Shown here: positions 49,409 through 60,731 of the stretch, in pieces
How positions within the stretch are numbered: position 1 is the stretch's first letter
Layout: every line of letters starts with the position of its first letter
From: Henckelia pumila
Lineage: Eukaryota; Streptophyta; Magnoliopsida; Lamiales; Gesneriaceae
Direction of reading: 5' to 3'
Assembly (NCBI RefSeq): GCF_033568475.1
Contig: NC_133121.1
Coordinates: 1,116,001-1,180,000 of the forward strand
DNA: 64,000 bases
The notes under the pieces: model-generated
Told to the model about the DNA's origin: nothing
Databases searched by the model: none
What the model saw: the letters and a program-made list of their open reading frames with translations, nothing else
Made by a program: the position numbers and the translations under genes

Positions 49409-49819
49409 TTAATGTTTGTAATAATAATTTTGACAATAATTATATAAAATATGAATTTTTTTTTGTTATATTGAATGACATTGTTTTAAATATGTGGTTC
49501 AATATATACTTTAAAAATGGCTTATATTATTAAAAAAATTTAATTCAGCACTATCTCATAAAAGGATTTTGAATTCTGTTGTTTTTTTTTATAAATTTAA
49601 ATTTAATATTATCTTCGCATAGTATTATTAAATATGTCGTTGAATATATAATCTAAAAAATAAGTATAAAATTTAAATTTAGCATTAAAATTTAATGTTA
49701 CATATTTTTTTTACTTTTTTGTGTAACATTTTCTTAAATCTGTTGTTGAATATTTTGTGTAATTGTGTATCATCTTAAAAATTTAAATTTAAATTTAATA
49801 AATGAATCTATGGTTTTCA

Positions 49820-50654
49820 TCAATTTAACCACGGTTTTAAAAAAACCGTGACTAAATAATCACGGTTATTTAAAACCGTGGCAACACTTAACCACGGTAT
49901 TTTAAAACCGTGGTTAAATAGCCACGATTTTTCAAAATCGTGGATAATTTTAACAACGGTTTTATTTTAACCGTGGCAAAAAATAGCCACGGTTTTGTAA
50001 CTATGGTTACTTAGCGACGGTTTTAAAAAACCGTGGCTAAATAACCACGGTTTTAAGAAAATCGTGGCTATAATTAACCACGGTTTTCCCTAAAACTGTG
50101 GTTATTTAACCACGGAGGTTGAGATATATATAAAAAAAAAAAAGAAATGGTAGAAAATGACAGGGGAAAAGAAATAATTGAGGATAACCACAGTTTTATT
50201 AAAACCGTGGTTAATTGCCAACGGTTTTGTATAAACCGTGGTTATTTAAAATCGTGGTTAAATAGCTACGATTTTTTAAAATCATGAATACTTTTAACCA
50301 CGGTTTTATTTTAACCGTGGCTAAAAATAGCCACGGTTTTTTGTCCGTGGTTACTTAGCGACGGTTTTTTTAAAACCGTGGCTAAATAACCACGGTTTTA
50401 AAAAAACCGTGGCTATAATTAGCCACGGTTTAGGAAAACCGTGCTTATTCAACCACGGTTTTATAAAACCGTGGTTCAATAGTCACAGTTTTAAAAAAAC
50501 CGTGGTTATTTAACCACGGTTTTTGCAAACCGTGGCTAAATTAACCACGGTTGTTTCAAACCGTGGCTATTTAACCACGGTTTTTATAAAATCGTGGCTA
50601 AATTAGCCATGGTTTTATAAAAACCTTGGCTAAATCAATGTTTTTTTTGTAGTG
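49820..50654. repeat. CACTA right arm palindromic motif array
   Basis: Some twenty or more CCACGGTTTT / AAAACCGTGG half-sites alternate in orientation over 830 bp, separated by TTAAATA-like spacers. Typical of CACTA subterminal transposase-binding regions, but unusually long and regular. Confidence 0.9.
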
Positions 50655-50792
50655 AGTGTTTGCGAATTGGAATTATGGCCTCTGCTTCTGTCTTCTCGAC
50701 AAGTTTGTTTAATTTTAGGATGGATTTGTATTATTTTGTTTGTGATTAGATCTGGGAAGAACCACAGGCAAGCGGACCTTGGAAACAAACTC

Positions 50793-51717
50793 CTGCTCCC
50801 AAAAGACAAGGTCCCGAATTCATCTTCTGACACTTCGGGCAAGTAGGAAAACCTCCAGTATTAGGGGCCCCGCCCCTCGGCTGCTGTGGCCTCTGCTGCT
50901 GTGGCCTATGTTGCTGGTTCGGGCCCTTAGACGGCCCAGTATACTGCTTCTTCGTAGGAGGCTGCGAAGATGGTCGCTGAAATCCAGACTGAATTTGTCT
51001 CTTCCCCTGCTGCTCTCGTTGTATCTCTCTCCTACCCTCCTCTGACCTCAGTGCTCTACTAACTGCCTCCTCATATGTAGCGACGTCCATCATACGTACG
51101 TCATGCTTGATATCCGCCTTCAGTCCCTCCACAAACTGTCTCATCTTCTCCGGTGGACTGTCTCAAATCAGAGGCACAAAATGACAGCCTCTCTCGAACT
51201 GTCTCACATACTCAACCACTGACCTGTCCCCCTGTCGGAGACTCATAAACTCCCGGATCATGCGACTGCGCACATCCTCCGTGAAATACTTGGCGTAGAA
51301 GATACGCCTAAACTCCGCCCAAGTCAATGTAGGAAGATGTACTCCCCTGGCAGCACCCTCCCACCAAAGAGCTGCATCGCCCTTCATCATATAAGTCGCA
51401 CAGTTCACCCTGTCGGCGTCAGTAATCCCCATGTATGCAAAGATGGAATCCAAAGAGTGAATCCACCCCTCAGCCACCAATGGATCGGTGGTACCAGTGA
51501 ACTCCTTCGGCCCCTTCTTCTCGAACCGCTCAGCAACATCCTCCTCGTGGGACAGTCTAGGACGTGCAGCCTGCTGCTCCAACAGAGCAGTAATCCCATC
51601 CATCATGTTTGCATTGGCCTGCTCCAATGCTGCAATAGGATTCTGCGGAGGTGGAGGTGGAGGTGAAGGTCCCCCGCGTCTATTCATCGGTCTCGGAGGC
51701 ATTCTGCACCACCACAT
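50793..51717 (-). pseudogene. Gypsy element G gag, truncated
   Basis: Starts MPPRPMNRRGG at 51687 (the longer reading begins at 51717) with a Pro-rich N-terminus. The gag domain follows: GPKEFTGTTDPLVAEGWIHS, DAALWWEGAARG, FRRIFYAKYF and FMSLRQGDRSVVEYVRQFER. A stop at ~51163 (FVPLI*DSPPEKM) breaks it; reading resumes with VEGLKADIKHDVRM. A Gln-rich linker leads to a zinc-knuckle start (CPKCQK), where similarity ends near 50793 and unrelated DNA begins. Protease, RT and integrase are absent. Its 5' LTR lies to the right. Confidence 0.85.
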
Positions 51718-51891
51718 TTTTCTTTACGCAAATCAACATGCATAACTAAGTACTTAAAAAAATTTTGCTAACATAAATGCTTAAGTCTTAAACATTATAC
51801 GACTAAATCAGACTAAAAGCAATTAAAACTTACAGACCGGTAGCGTGAATTTCTGAGCTCGCATAGCAGTAATGACCCCTCCAAGGACCGT

Positions 51892-51903
51892 GCTTTGATA
51901 CCA
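51892..51903 (-). other. Gypsy G primer binding site
   Basis: TGGTATCAAAGC on the minus strand, a one-base variant of the initiator-Met-tRNA site, two bases from the LTR at 51906. Confidence 0.85.
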
Positions 51904-52383
51904 ATTGAAACAACCCTAGCTCTCTAAATATAAATAAATATGCGGAATTTTTTTTTATATACACTTACTAAGTAAAAATATGTACATACATGCCCATACA
52001 TATATGCACAGAATAAATAAATTTAAAAATAAATAACTTAAATAAAAATGCAACCTTTAATAAATTAAATATCTGAGTCTAACATTTAATAAAATACTGA
52101 CATAAGCAAAATAAATAAAATTTGCATGCACTGAAAATATTTAAATAAAAACATACAATAGTGTCAATTACTGAAAATAAATAAAAATGTATAACATGAT
52201 AAAATATTCGAAACATGCATATAGACTCAGACAACGGTCACGGGGTCACTGCATGTCCGCTCATAGGTCCTCGACGCCGGTGGGTACTACATCCTCCTCT
52301 ACATACTCACCTGCACCATATCAGTGTAGTGAGCCTAGAGGCCCAACATGCTAACATAACAAGGGTTTAAAATAATTTAAATC

Positions 52384-55300
52384 TGAAACGACCCTAACCT
52401 CTATGCTTTATTTAATTTAAAGGAAATTACGGATTTATAAAAATTTTGCCATGACTTGTTTGCAAAGTAAACAAGCCATCTTAACCCAGTCAGCAGTCCA
52501 AGTAAGGAAAAGCAACTGACGTAAAACTTAAGTGCGTTAAACATAAACATGCAATCCTAGTAACCGCCTCCCGGTTACAGCATAAAGTAAACTAAGGAAT
52601 TTAAAAGAGTGCGTTAAACATAAACATGCATAGGTGATGGCATACTACAAATCATCAACTGTAGCACAGGGAATACACATCCTGGCTAAAAACACTGTAA
52701 GTACTCAAATAACTCTTCATTATTACATAACAGAGTAAATATGCGGAAAACTTAAACATGCAATAGCGACGGTCATTGGGCTTCGCACTACCAGTGGCCT
52801 CAACCCAGTGGATCCTGCCCCTCCATCGCCTCAACATAAAACTCATCACCTGCAATCAAACAAGCGTAGTGAGTCTAAAGACTCAACAAGCATAAACAGT
52901 TGAATATCAAGGTTTAAAAATAGATGATGCTTTACTCAAACTATGATACTTAGTATACTTTTGAACTTTAACTGTAAATATGCATGAAACTAGAGTGTAT
53001 AGGAAACATGCATTGATGAACTCACGCTATAGAAAACTTTCAACTTTCTTGACATAAACCTCATGCTTTACTTAACCTCATACTTTTCTTAACCTCATGC
53101 ATGACTGACTGACATCAACGTAAGACGAGTCAAACTGAAACTTTAAACTTTAACTTTTAAACTTCTCTTTTCTTTTTCCTCTTAGAAATCAGTTCCTTGA
53201 TTTGTGACCCTCTGTTTCGATCATGATCATGGCTGCAGTGCACTATGCCGGCAAGACGACGAGATTTCTCCCGACGAACTTAACCCCTCTGTGGCAAGGA
53301 GACCGAGATTGCTCCCGATCCCACATTGCCCCTCTATGACAAGGAGACCGAGATTGCTCCCGATCCCACATTGCCCCTCTGTGGGTAGGGTAGACAAGAT
53401 GTCTCTTGCTCCCTACCTAAACCTCTGTAACCTCTTGGTGAGTAGACCGAGGCATCCCCCGGCCTAACAACACCCCTCTTTGTCACAAACAAATCACTTC
53501 ATTCAAAAACATTTACTTTATTTTCCTTTTCATTCATTAAGACTCGACTCACACCTTTTTAATCATGCATACATGAAAAGACCTCCTTTCACTTTATTTT
53601 TCTCAAGAACATGCCATATGCACACGAACATGCAACCTTTAAGATATGAGACTCAACTCAATTATGCTTTGGCATGCAAGACTCAAAGAGACTTTCTTTA
53701 AATTTTTCTTTGGCATCAAGAATAAGACTCACACACACGAACGTGCAACTTCAAGAATGAGACTCGACTCCATTGCATGTGAGAACAATGAGCGAGTGGC
53801 TGCCCCTAACCCTCAAGACTTTACTCTTTTGCCAAAGTCCTAACTTTTCAACTTAGACCGAGCAAGAAAACTGAAAAACCCTTTTTCTCACTCATGCTTT
53901 AACCAAAACCCGTCCCGCTTGAACCGACACATTTCTAACTCTTAAAATTTACCATATGACCAGGTTTCAACTTCCTTTGACCTCTTATACAAAATGCCAA
54001 ACAACCCATCCCGGACAGCCCACTTTTGACTATAAATTTCTGCACCGACACTTAAACTTCAAAAATTCATAACTTATTGAATACTTATCCGAATTAAGCC
54101 CATTTTATACCGACACGACCGCAACGTCATGAACTAAACTTATGACAAAACAGAATCGACACAGACCTCGACCAGGAAACTGCCCTGCCCCGAATTCAGA
54201 CTGCCCTGTCCAAACTAGACACCTCAAATGCCCTACTAGTTTGTGAAACCTTCACCAATCATGCACCCTTGCTTCTAAGACCACTCCAATCCATCAAACA
54301 CACTTAAAACCATCTCTTAGGACTTACATCAAACACTTGGGCAGCCCACTTCTTCACTTCGACATCACATATCAAAATTTACATGATTTTGCACCAAAAA
54401 GTGGCAACCTCAAGAGCAAACAATCAAGACCAATGCAATACATCAAAATGCTTCAAACACACTTCATTTCCATCCCTTACACATGTAAATTTTCGAAAAT
54501 AGGGCACACCAATTTCTGGAAATTCGAAATTTACTTCATGCATGCAAAATGACTTAAGCTTTCCAACACAACTCACCATTTATCAACTTAAAACTCAATC
54601 TAATGCATAAATTCGAAAATCCCACATAAAAATCTAAAATTCCAGAAATGTATCAAGTCATACATGCTAAAAATCATAGTCATTTCGAAATTTAAAAAGA
54701 AGCTAGGAGCAAATACATAATAGCTTGATTGAAAGCCCAAGAAAAGTCTACACTTGCCTTCAACCTTTAATACCCACAAAATTTCGAAATGCAAAGAGGA
54801 GAGGGGCTGGACTTTTGCTCAAACACCAAGCTACTACTCCTATGGAGGTCCTCCGGCGACGTCATCGGCGGTGGAGGGCGGCGGCGGCAGCTAAGGCTTG
54901 AGGGAGGAGAGGCCGAAATGCTTGGAGGGAAATGGGAGAAAAGATAATGGAGGGGGCGGCTCTTCATCAAAAGAAAGGGGATAGGGTTTGTAAATATTAG
55001 TAGAGTGTTTTATTTTGTGTGTATTGTGTGTATAAAGTAGTGTGAATGTGTGTGAGTCAATGGGTAACTTTGACTAGAAAAACAGCTATCTCAAAAAAAG
55101 CAACTTTCTCTTTTCTTTTCAAAATAAAAGCTAGCACTAACACTCTCCTACATTTAAAATCTCTAACAAAATAATCAAAGTTGGAATTTAGTATTCCGGG
55201 TCTAAAATACTGTTTTTCAAAGAATTTTTAAAATAAACTCAAGAATGCGATAAATGCGATTCTTGTTACCCGAAAATTCTAAAAATCCAAACTTCATCAT

Positions 55301-55877
55301 TTTTCCTCCAAACTCACACTTAACATTTTTAGAAATACAGTCTGGGAATAACCGCCATAATCCGTCACTGCCGAGGTCGGAACCGGAGAACCCTGAACTT
55401 AAAACTTTATCATAAACATTCTTGAAATAACTGAGCATTCATAACTTTAAAGGAACATTAAGCAGTCGCATCAATCAATTAAAATTAACACTTTAAATAT
55501 TTTGATGTCACAACAATAAGTGAAATATTTACCTAAAAGATAGAGCGATTAAAAGCCATTTAAATAATTACACTAACGGCATAAAAACCTTTAAAATGAT
55601 TTAGGCAGATAACGACTTAAAAATAATTAAGCTAAACATTTAAAATCATTTAAATGAATAAACTAAGCAATTAAAATAATTTAAATAAGAAAGCTTAAAC
55701 CTTTAAAATACTTAAAACAAATAAGCTGCACGATAAAAATCATTTGGATAAATAAACTTAAACAATTAAAACATAACTCACAAAAATAATTTAAATAAAT
55801 TAAACTAAAAGATAATAAATCCTAATATTTATTAAATTAATGAATGCGATTTAGTGGATTGGATTCCAGGTACTACA
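52384..55877. mobile_element. Solo LTR F (Gypsy type) inside LTR G
   Basis: Starts TGAAACGACCCTAACC and ends TTCCAGGTACTACA, with exact target duplication AAATC (52379-52383, 55878-55882). 3494 bp, no pol or gag. The G LTR reading continues across it (AAGGGTTTAAAATAATTTAA before, ACATATACATGAATGAGCAT after, adjacent in the sister LTR). Its first ~16 bases match the G/H LTR ends, so it is probably a related lineage on the minus strand. Confidence 0.87.
53296..53385. repeat. Two tandem 45-bp units in LTR F
   Basis: AAGGAGACCGAGATTGCTCC units at 53296 and 53341, nearly identical over 45 bp. Confidence 0.85.
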
Positions 55878-56842
55878 AAATCACTTTAATACTAATACAT
55901 AACATATACATGAATGAGCATGCTTAAAAATATCATGAACATAACATAAACTTAAATTAAACTTGAATATCATAATAATACATAAACATTGTTGAGCAAA
56001 GTATTTTCTAACATAGAAAGGTCGTATCTATAGTATAACCATACATAGATTAAATACTGATCAGCGTGGTAAACCAACGTACGTGGCGGTGACGAATCAC
56101 CTCTTAATTTGGCAGTAAACTGCCCTTCAATAGTTCACATACGGGGACGAATCCCCCTCAAATTGTCACACTACTTCAACTTCCAACATAAAATTATTTT
56201 ATTTTGCTCAACCTTAAACATTAAATCATGCATAAAAATTATTTCATGAATGCATGCACTTAAATAAAATGTGTGTCCTTCATATATATTTAATTTAATT
56301 TCATACTAACATATAAATATTAAAAATAACTTCCATGCATAAAAATAATTAAATATATAACCAGGACACATGCAATTTCTCATGGGTTGTACTGAACTGC
56401 TGGCCCTAACACTCAAGCCCATTTTCTTAAATTTTGGACATTAACATACTTAAGCCCGTTAACACATTTTTAAGCCCAATAATTTAATTAAAGCCCATTA
56501 GCACATACTTGGCCAATAACAACTTAATCTGGCCCAATGGACCCAAAAGCCCAAAGACTGGCCCAATAACTTCCATGGGCCCCCAAGCCCATAAAATTAT
56601 TGGGCTAACTTACTTAAATTTATTTAAGCCAAAAAATAATTAAATTTAACCCAAAATAATTAAGTGGAGCACAATTAAATTTTTGGGATTTAATTAGGCT
56701 CATTTAACATTTAATTAAACTTAAAACTTAAAAATAAAAATACCCGAGCCCGAATAACTTGACCCGGACCCGAACCCAACTAATATAACCCCGGACCCAC
56801 TGACTTGACCCGGACCACCAACCCGACCCGGACCACCAGACC

Positions 56843-59800
56843 TGAAACGACCCTAACTCTATAATTAATAAATAAATATGCGGAAATTTTTTTTTTTTTT
56901 ATACTTACTAAATAAAATATGTACATATATGCCCATACATATATGCACAGAATAACAAGATTTAAAATAAATAAATAAATAAATAAACAAATAAATACTT
57001 AAATAAAAATTCATTCTTTAAAATAAAATAAACATCTGAGTCAAACATTTAATTAAAAATACTGCATAAATAAAATGATTAAAATTTGCATGCACTGACA
57101 AAATTCCATAAAATATTCAAAATTCACAACCACTGAAAAATAATATAAAATGTAACATGCATGTGACTCAGCCATCTATCACGGTCACGGGGTCACTGCA
57201 TGTCTGCTCATACATCCTCGCCTCCGGTGAGTACAACATCATCCTCAACGTCCTCACCTGCACCATACCAGTGTAGTGAGCCTAGAGGCCCAACATGCTA
57301 ACATAACAAGGGTTTGAAAATAATTTAAAACAATTAAATACTAATACATACATATACATGAATGAGCATGCTTAAAAATTACATAACATAACTTAACTTA
57401 AATAAACTTAAATAACATAATACATAACATTGTTGAGCAAATTAATTTTCTAACATAGCATGGTTGTATCCATAGTGTAACCTTAAATCATACATTAAAT
57501 ACTGATCAGCGTGGAAACCAACGTACGTGGCCGGTGACGAATCACCTCTTAAATTGGCAGTAAACTGCCCTTCAATCATATGGGGACGAATCCCCCTTAA
57601 ATTGTCACACTACTTCAACTTCCAACATAAAATATTTTCTTGCTCAACCTTAAACATTAAATCATGCATAAAATATTATTTCATGAATGCATGTACTTGA
57701 ATAAAATGTGTGTCCTTCATATATATTTAATTTAATTTCTTACTAACATATAAATATTAAAATAACTTAAATGCATAAAAATAATTAAATATATATTCAG
57801 GACACATGCAAATTTCTCATGGATCGTACTGGACTTCTGGCCCTAACACTCAAGCCCAATTACTTAAATCTGGCCTAATAACATACTTAAGCCCATTAGA
57901 ATTGTTCTAAGCCCAATTAAAATAATTTAAAGCCCATAAAACATTCTAGGCCCAATAACAACTTAATCTGGCCCAATGGGCCCAAAAGCCCAAAGACTGG
58001 CCCAATAACTTTTATGGGTTCAAAAGCCCATAAAATTAATGGACTACTTAATTAAAATTTTAAAAGCCCAAATAAAATTATTTGGGAACCCAAATAATTT
58101 TATTTCTAATTAATTGGCCCAAAAACCAATTAATTCCTAAAATACTTTAAAAATAAAAAGCCTCGAGTCCGGCCCACAAAACCCGGACCCGAACCAACCT
58201 GACCCGACCCACTAACCTACTGACCCAACCCAAGACCCACAACCCGACCCAAACCCTACTGGACCTAGCCCGACGCCCCCCCTTTCCCTGTTCTGTTCTC
58301 TCGCGGGCAGCAGCTCTTCTAGGGCTGCTGCCGCCCTGCTCCGGCCGCCCTGGCTGGAGCCCCGCCGCCCAGACGTAGCCCACGTCTGGGCGGTTCGAAC
58401 CTAGCCCATTCCCAGACCCCATGCACCCTGAGCCACCTTAACCGAACCACTTCCCTCAGAACCCTAGTCTGCAACTCCCTCGGCCGAACTGTTCTACCAA
58501 GGTACTAGGCTTGTTTGGCTCGAGCCACTCGAGCCATTCCAGCCTAGACCCCTTCCATACAACCCACTGAAACTAACCAGCAGCTAGGAACGATCCATGA
58601 AGGACAAAAACGTGAGATGAATTAGCAACGAATACACATGCTTCAATCCAACAAAACCCACCGAGTTTTCTGAAAATTCTTTGAAAAATCCTACTGATCA
58701 CGCACACACCCACATAATCACTAATATGGCACATTAAAAATGAAAAGAAACATGCCTTTCACCGGTGTTTGAGTTTAGAAGCGCGTAGAACGATTCCCGG
58801 GACGACGAACGATGAACAACCCCTTCGGAAGCTTAAAGAAAACGAGCTATGGTGCTCTTGGGCAGCTGCTCGGCCGAGAAGAAAGTGAACATGGGATAAT
58901 AGGGAATGGGTGTCGGCTGAGTGATGGAGGCGTGTGTGTGTGGGGTTGGGTAGATTAGGTTTAGGTTTTAATTAATAAAATAGGTTTTAGGTAAATTAAA
59001 AATTATTAATAAGGATTTAAATATATAACATATATTCCTTAGAACTCTAATTAAAAAAAGAAACCTGATAAATAATTGAAATTCCCGAAATATTAATTTA
59101 GGGAATTTTTAAAGATAATAAAAAGTCATTAAAATGGCTTAATTTGGATAAAAATGGACTCCTAAAATTATATAAAATTAAATACTTAAAATTTTGAGAT
59201 AATAAAACTCAAAATAATATTTTAGGGCTCTAAAAAGGCTCATAAAATAATTTGGCTAGAAAGTTGTCATCTCGTCCGTCCACGGTCCCGTCTACGCGAT
59301 CAAATAATTAAAATACTAAAAATCATAAAAATTACTAATTATGGGTTAAATGCTTAAAAATAAATTAAATCATGCACAAATAATTCACATAATTATTTAA
59401 CCCATAAATCTAAAATTTAAATAATTAAATATCCTAATTATGCATGCGGATTTACGTAATTAAAAATACCGGGTGTTACAAAACCCTAACCCGAACCCTA
59501 CACCCTATCCCGTTGCTGCTGCGGCCGCAAGCAGCAGCCCTTCTAGGGCTACTGCCGCCCTGCTCCGGCCGCCCCTGGCCGGAGCGCCGTTGCCCAGACG
59601 TGGCCCACGTCTGGGCGGTCCTAACCTGCACCAGCCCCATGCAGCCTGCACCACCATAACCGAAGCCCCTTCCACTAGCCCTAAACCTGCGCCGATCTGC
59701 ACCAAAGTTGGTGCAGTCAAGTCCAGCCCTTTCCTAGCCCTCTCCAGCCTTAACCATTGAGCCATGCCTAGCCTAGGGACCCTAAAGAACCCTGACCAGC

Positions 59801-60673
59801 AGTCATACGAGCCATGGCTAGGAGAAAACGTGAATATGATCAACAAAATACAAGAACCATGCGCATACATCCAAAAACCGATTTGATCTTCTGAAATTTT
59901 CAATGAAAAGTCTGATGCCTACACACACACGCATAATAACTGGTATGGTACGAGAAAGGAGAAAGGAAAACATGCCTTGCACCGTTAAAAGAAGAGGTAG
60001 GAGCGTGTAGAACGAATCCGGGACGACGGGACGAAAAACGATCAACTTTGGAGCTTCAAAGATTATGGCTATGGAGTTGAAGTTTTCTGTCAAAACTGTG
60101 GTGGAGGCTGATGAAGAAGGGTGGGAGGCAGCTAGGAAGAGTTTGATCGGTTAAAGATTTAGTTTAGGGTTAAATATTAGATAATTACTTAAAATACAAA
60201 AACCTATTAGATAATATACTATAAAATAATAATTAAACTATTGCTAATAACAAAAATCTGATGTAAAAGCATAAATCCCGAAATTATAATTTAAGGGATT
60301 TTTAAAATTTAATAAAAGTCATTAAAATGACTTATTTTGGCTAAAAATAAATCCTTAAATAAATATATAAATAAATACTAAAATTTTCTTGACAAAATAC
60401 CTTAAAATATTATTTTAAGGCTCATAAAACTCATAAAAAAATTTTGGCTAAATATTTTGGTATCTCGTCCGTCCACGGTCCCGTCTACGCGATCAAAACA
60501 ATTAACTTCCATAAATCATGAAAATCACTAATTATGGGTTAAATGCTTAAAAATAACTTAAAACATGCACAAATAATTTCACATAATTATTTAACCCATA
60601 ATCTAAAATTATAAATAAATAAAATCCCTAATTATGCATGCGAATTTACGTGCTAAAAATACTGGGTGTTACA
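56843..60673 (-). repeat. Gypsy E 3' LTR (H) with internal duplication
   Basis: Plus-strand start TGAAACGACCCTAAC, end GGGTGTTACA, next to a polypurine tract. An identical-looking end GGGTGTTACA also occurs at 59471-59480, and 58262-59480 resembles 59481-60673 (shared CTGCCGCCCTGCTCCGGCCG, GACGTGGCCCACGTCTGGGC-like words, CGTCCGTCCACGGTCCCGTC). So either the LTR carries a ~1.2-kb tandem duplication, or two LTRs are joined. Confidence 0.75.
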
Positions 60674-60700
60674 ATTCTCCCCCCCCCCCCTCCCCCTCTT
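60674..60700 (-). other. Gypsy E polypurine tract
   Basis: On the plus strand a pyrimidine tract with 12-13 consecutive C bases follows the LTR. On the minus strand it is a G/A tract, the plus-strand DNA primer site. Confidence 0.8.
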
Positions 60701-60731
60701 AAATTGGATTTCGTCCTCGAAATTAAAGTAC

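Larger units (their letters stand above)
46047..50654. mobile_element. Nonautonomous CACTA (En/Spm-type) element
   Basis: The ends are CACTACAAAAAAAC and its inverse (TTTTTTTTGTAGTG at the right), with exact 3-bp duplications AGT (46044-46046, 50655-50657), the CACTA hallmarks. Subterminal arms carry many copies of a palindromic CCACGGTTTT..AAAACCGTGG motif. There is no transposase ORF. The interior is AT-rich and contains a Mutator-like element at 46483-48920 and an (AAT)n run at about 49375-49408. Confidence 0.93.
51906..56842 (-). mobile_element. Gypsy G 5' LTR, interrupted by a solo LTR and cut on its right
   Basis: Plus-strand start TGAAACAACCCTAGCTC, adjacent to the primer site. It shares with the LTR at 56843 many words, e.g. 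GGTCACGGGGTCACTGCATG, GAGCCTAGAGGCCCAACATG, and GCCCAAAGACTGGCCCAATA. Without the 3494-bp solo LTR at 52384-55877 about 1.4 kb remains. The expected GGGTGTTACA end is missing where the next LTR begins at 56843. Confidence 0.8.

Noticed and set aside
49820..50640. Regular repeats resembling a CRISPR array
   Set aside because: Repeats alternate in orientation, spacers are short AT-rich and similar to each other, there are no cas genes, and the array ends in a CACTA terminal repeat with a 3-bp duplication.
52655..55438. Short ORFs in the 52-55 kb region
   Set aside because: They lie inside the solo LTR F and have no recognisable domain.
58147..59903. Pro/Ala/Gly-rich ORFs in the GC-rich part of LTR H
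   Set aside because: Low-complexity readings of the CCGGACCC and GCCGCC tracts on both strands; no conservation of frame between the two duplicated halves.
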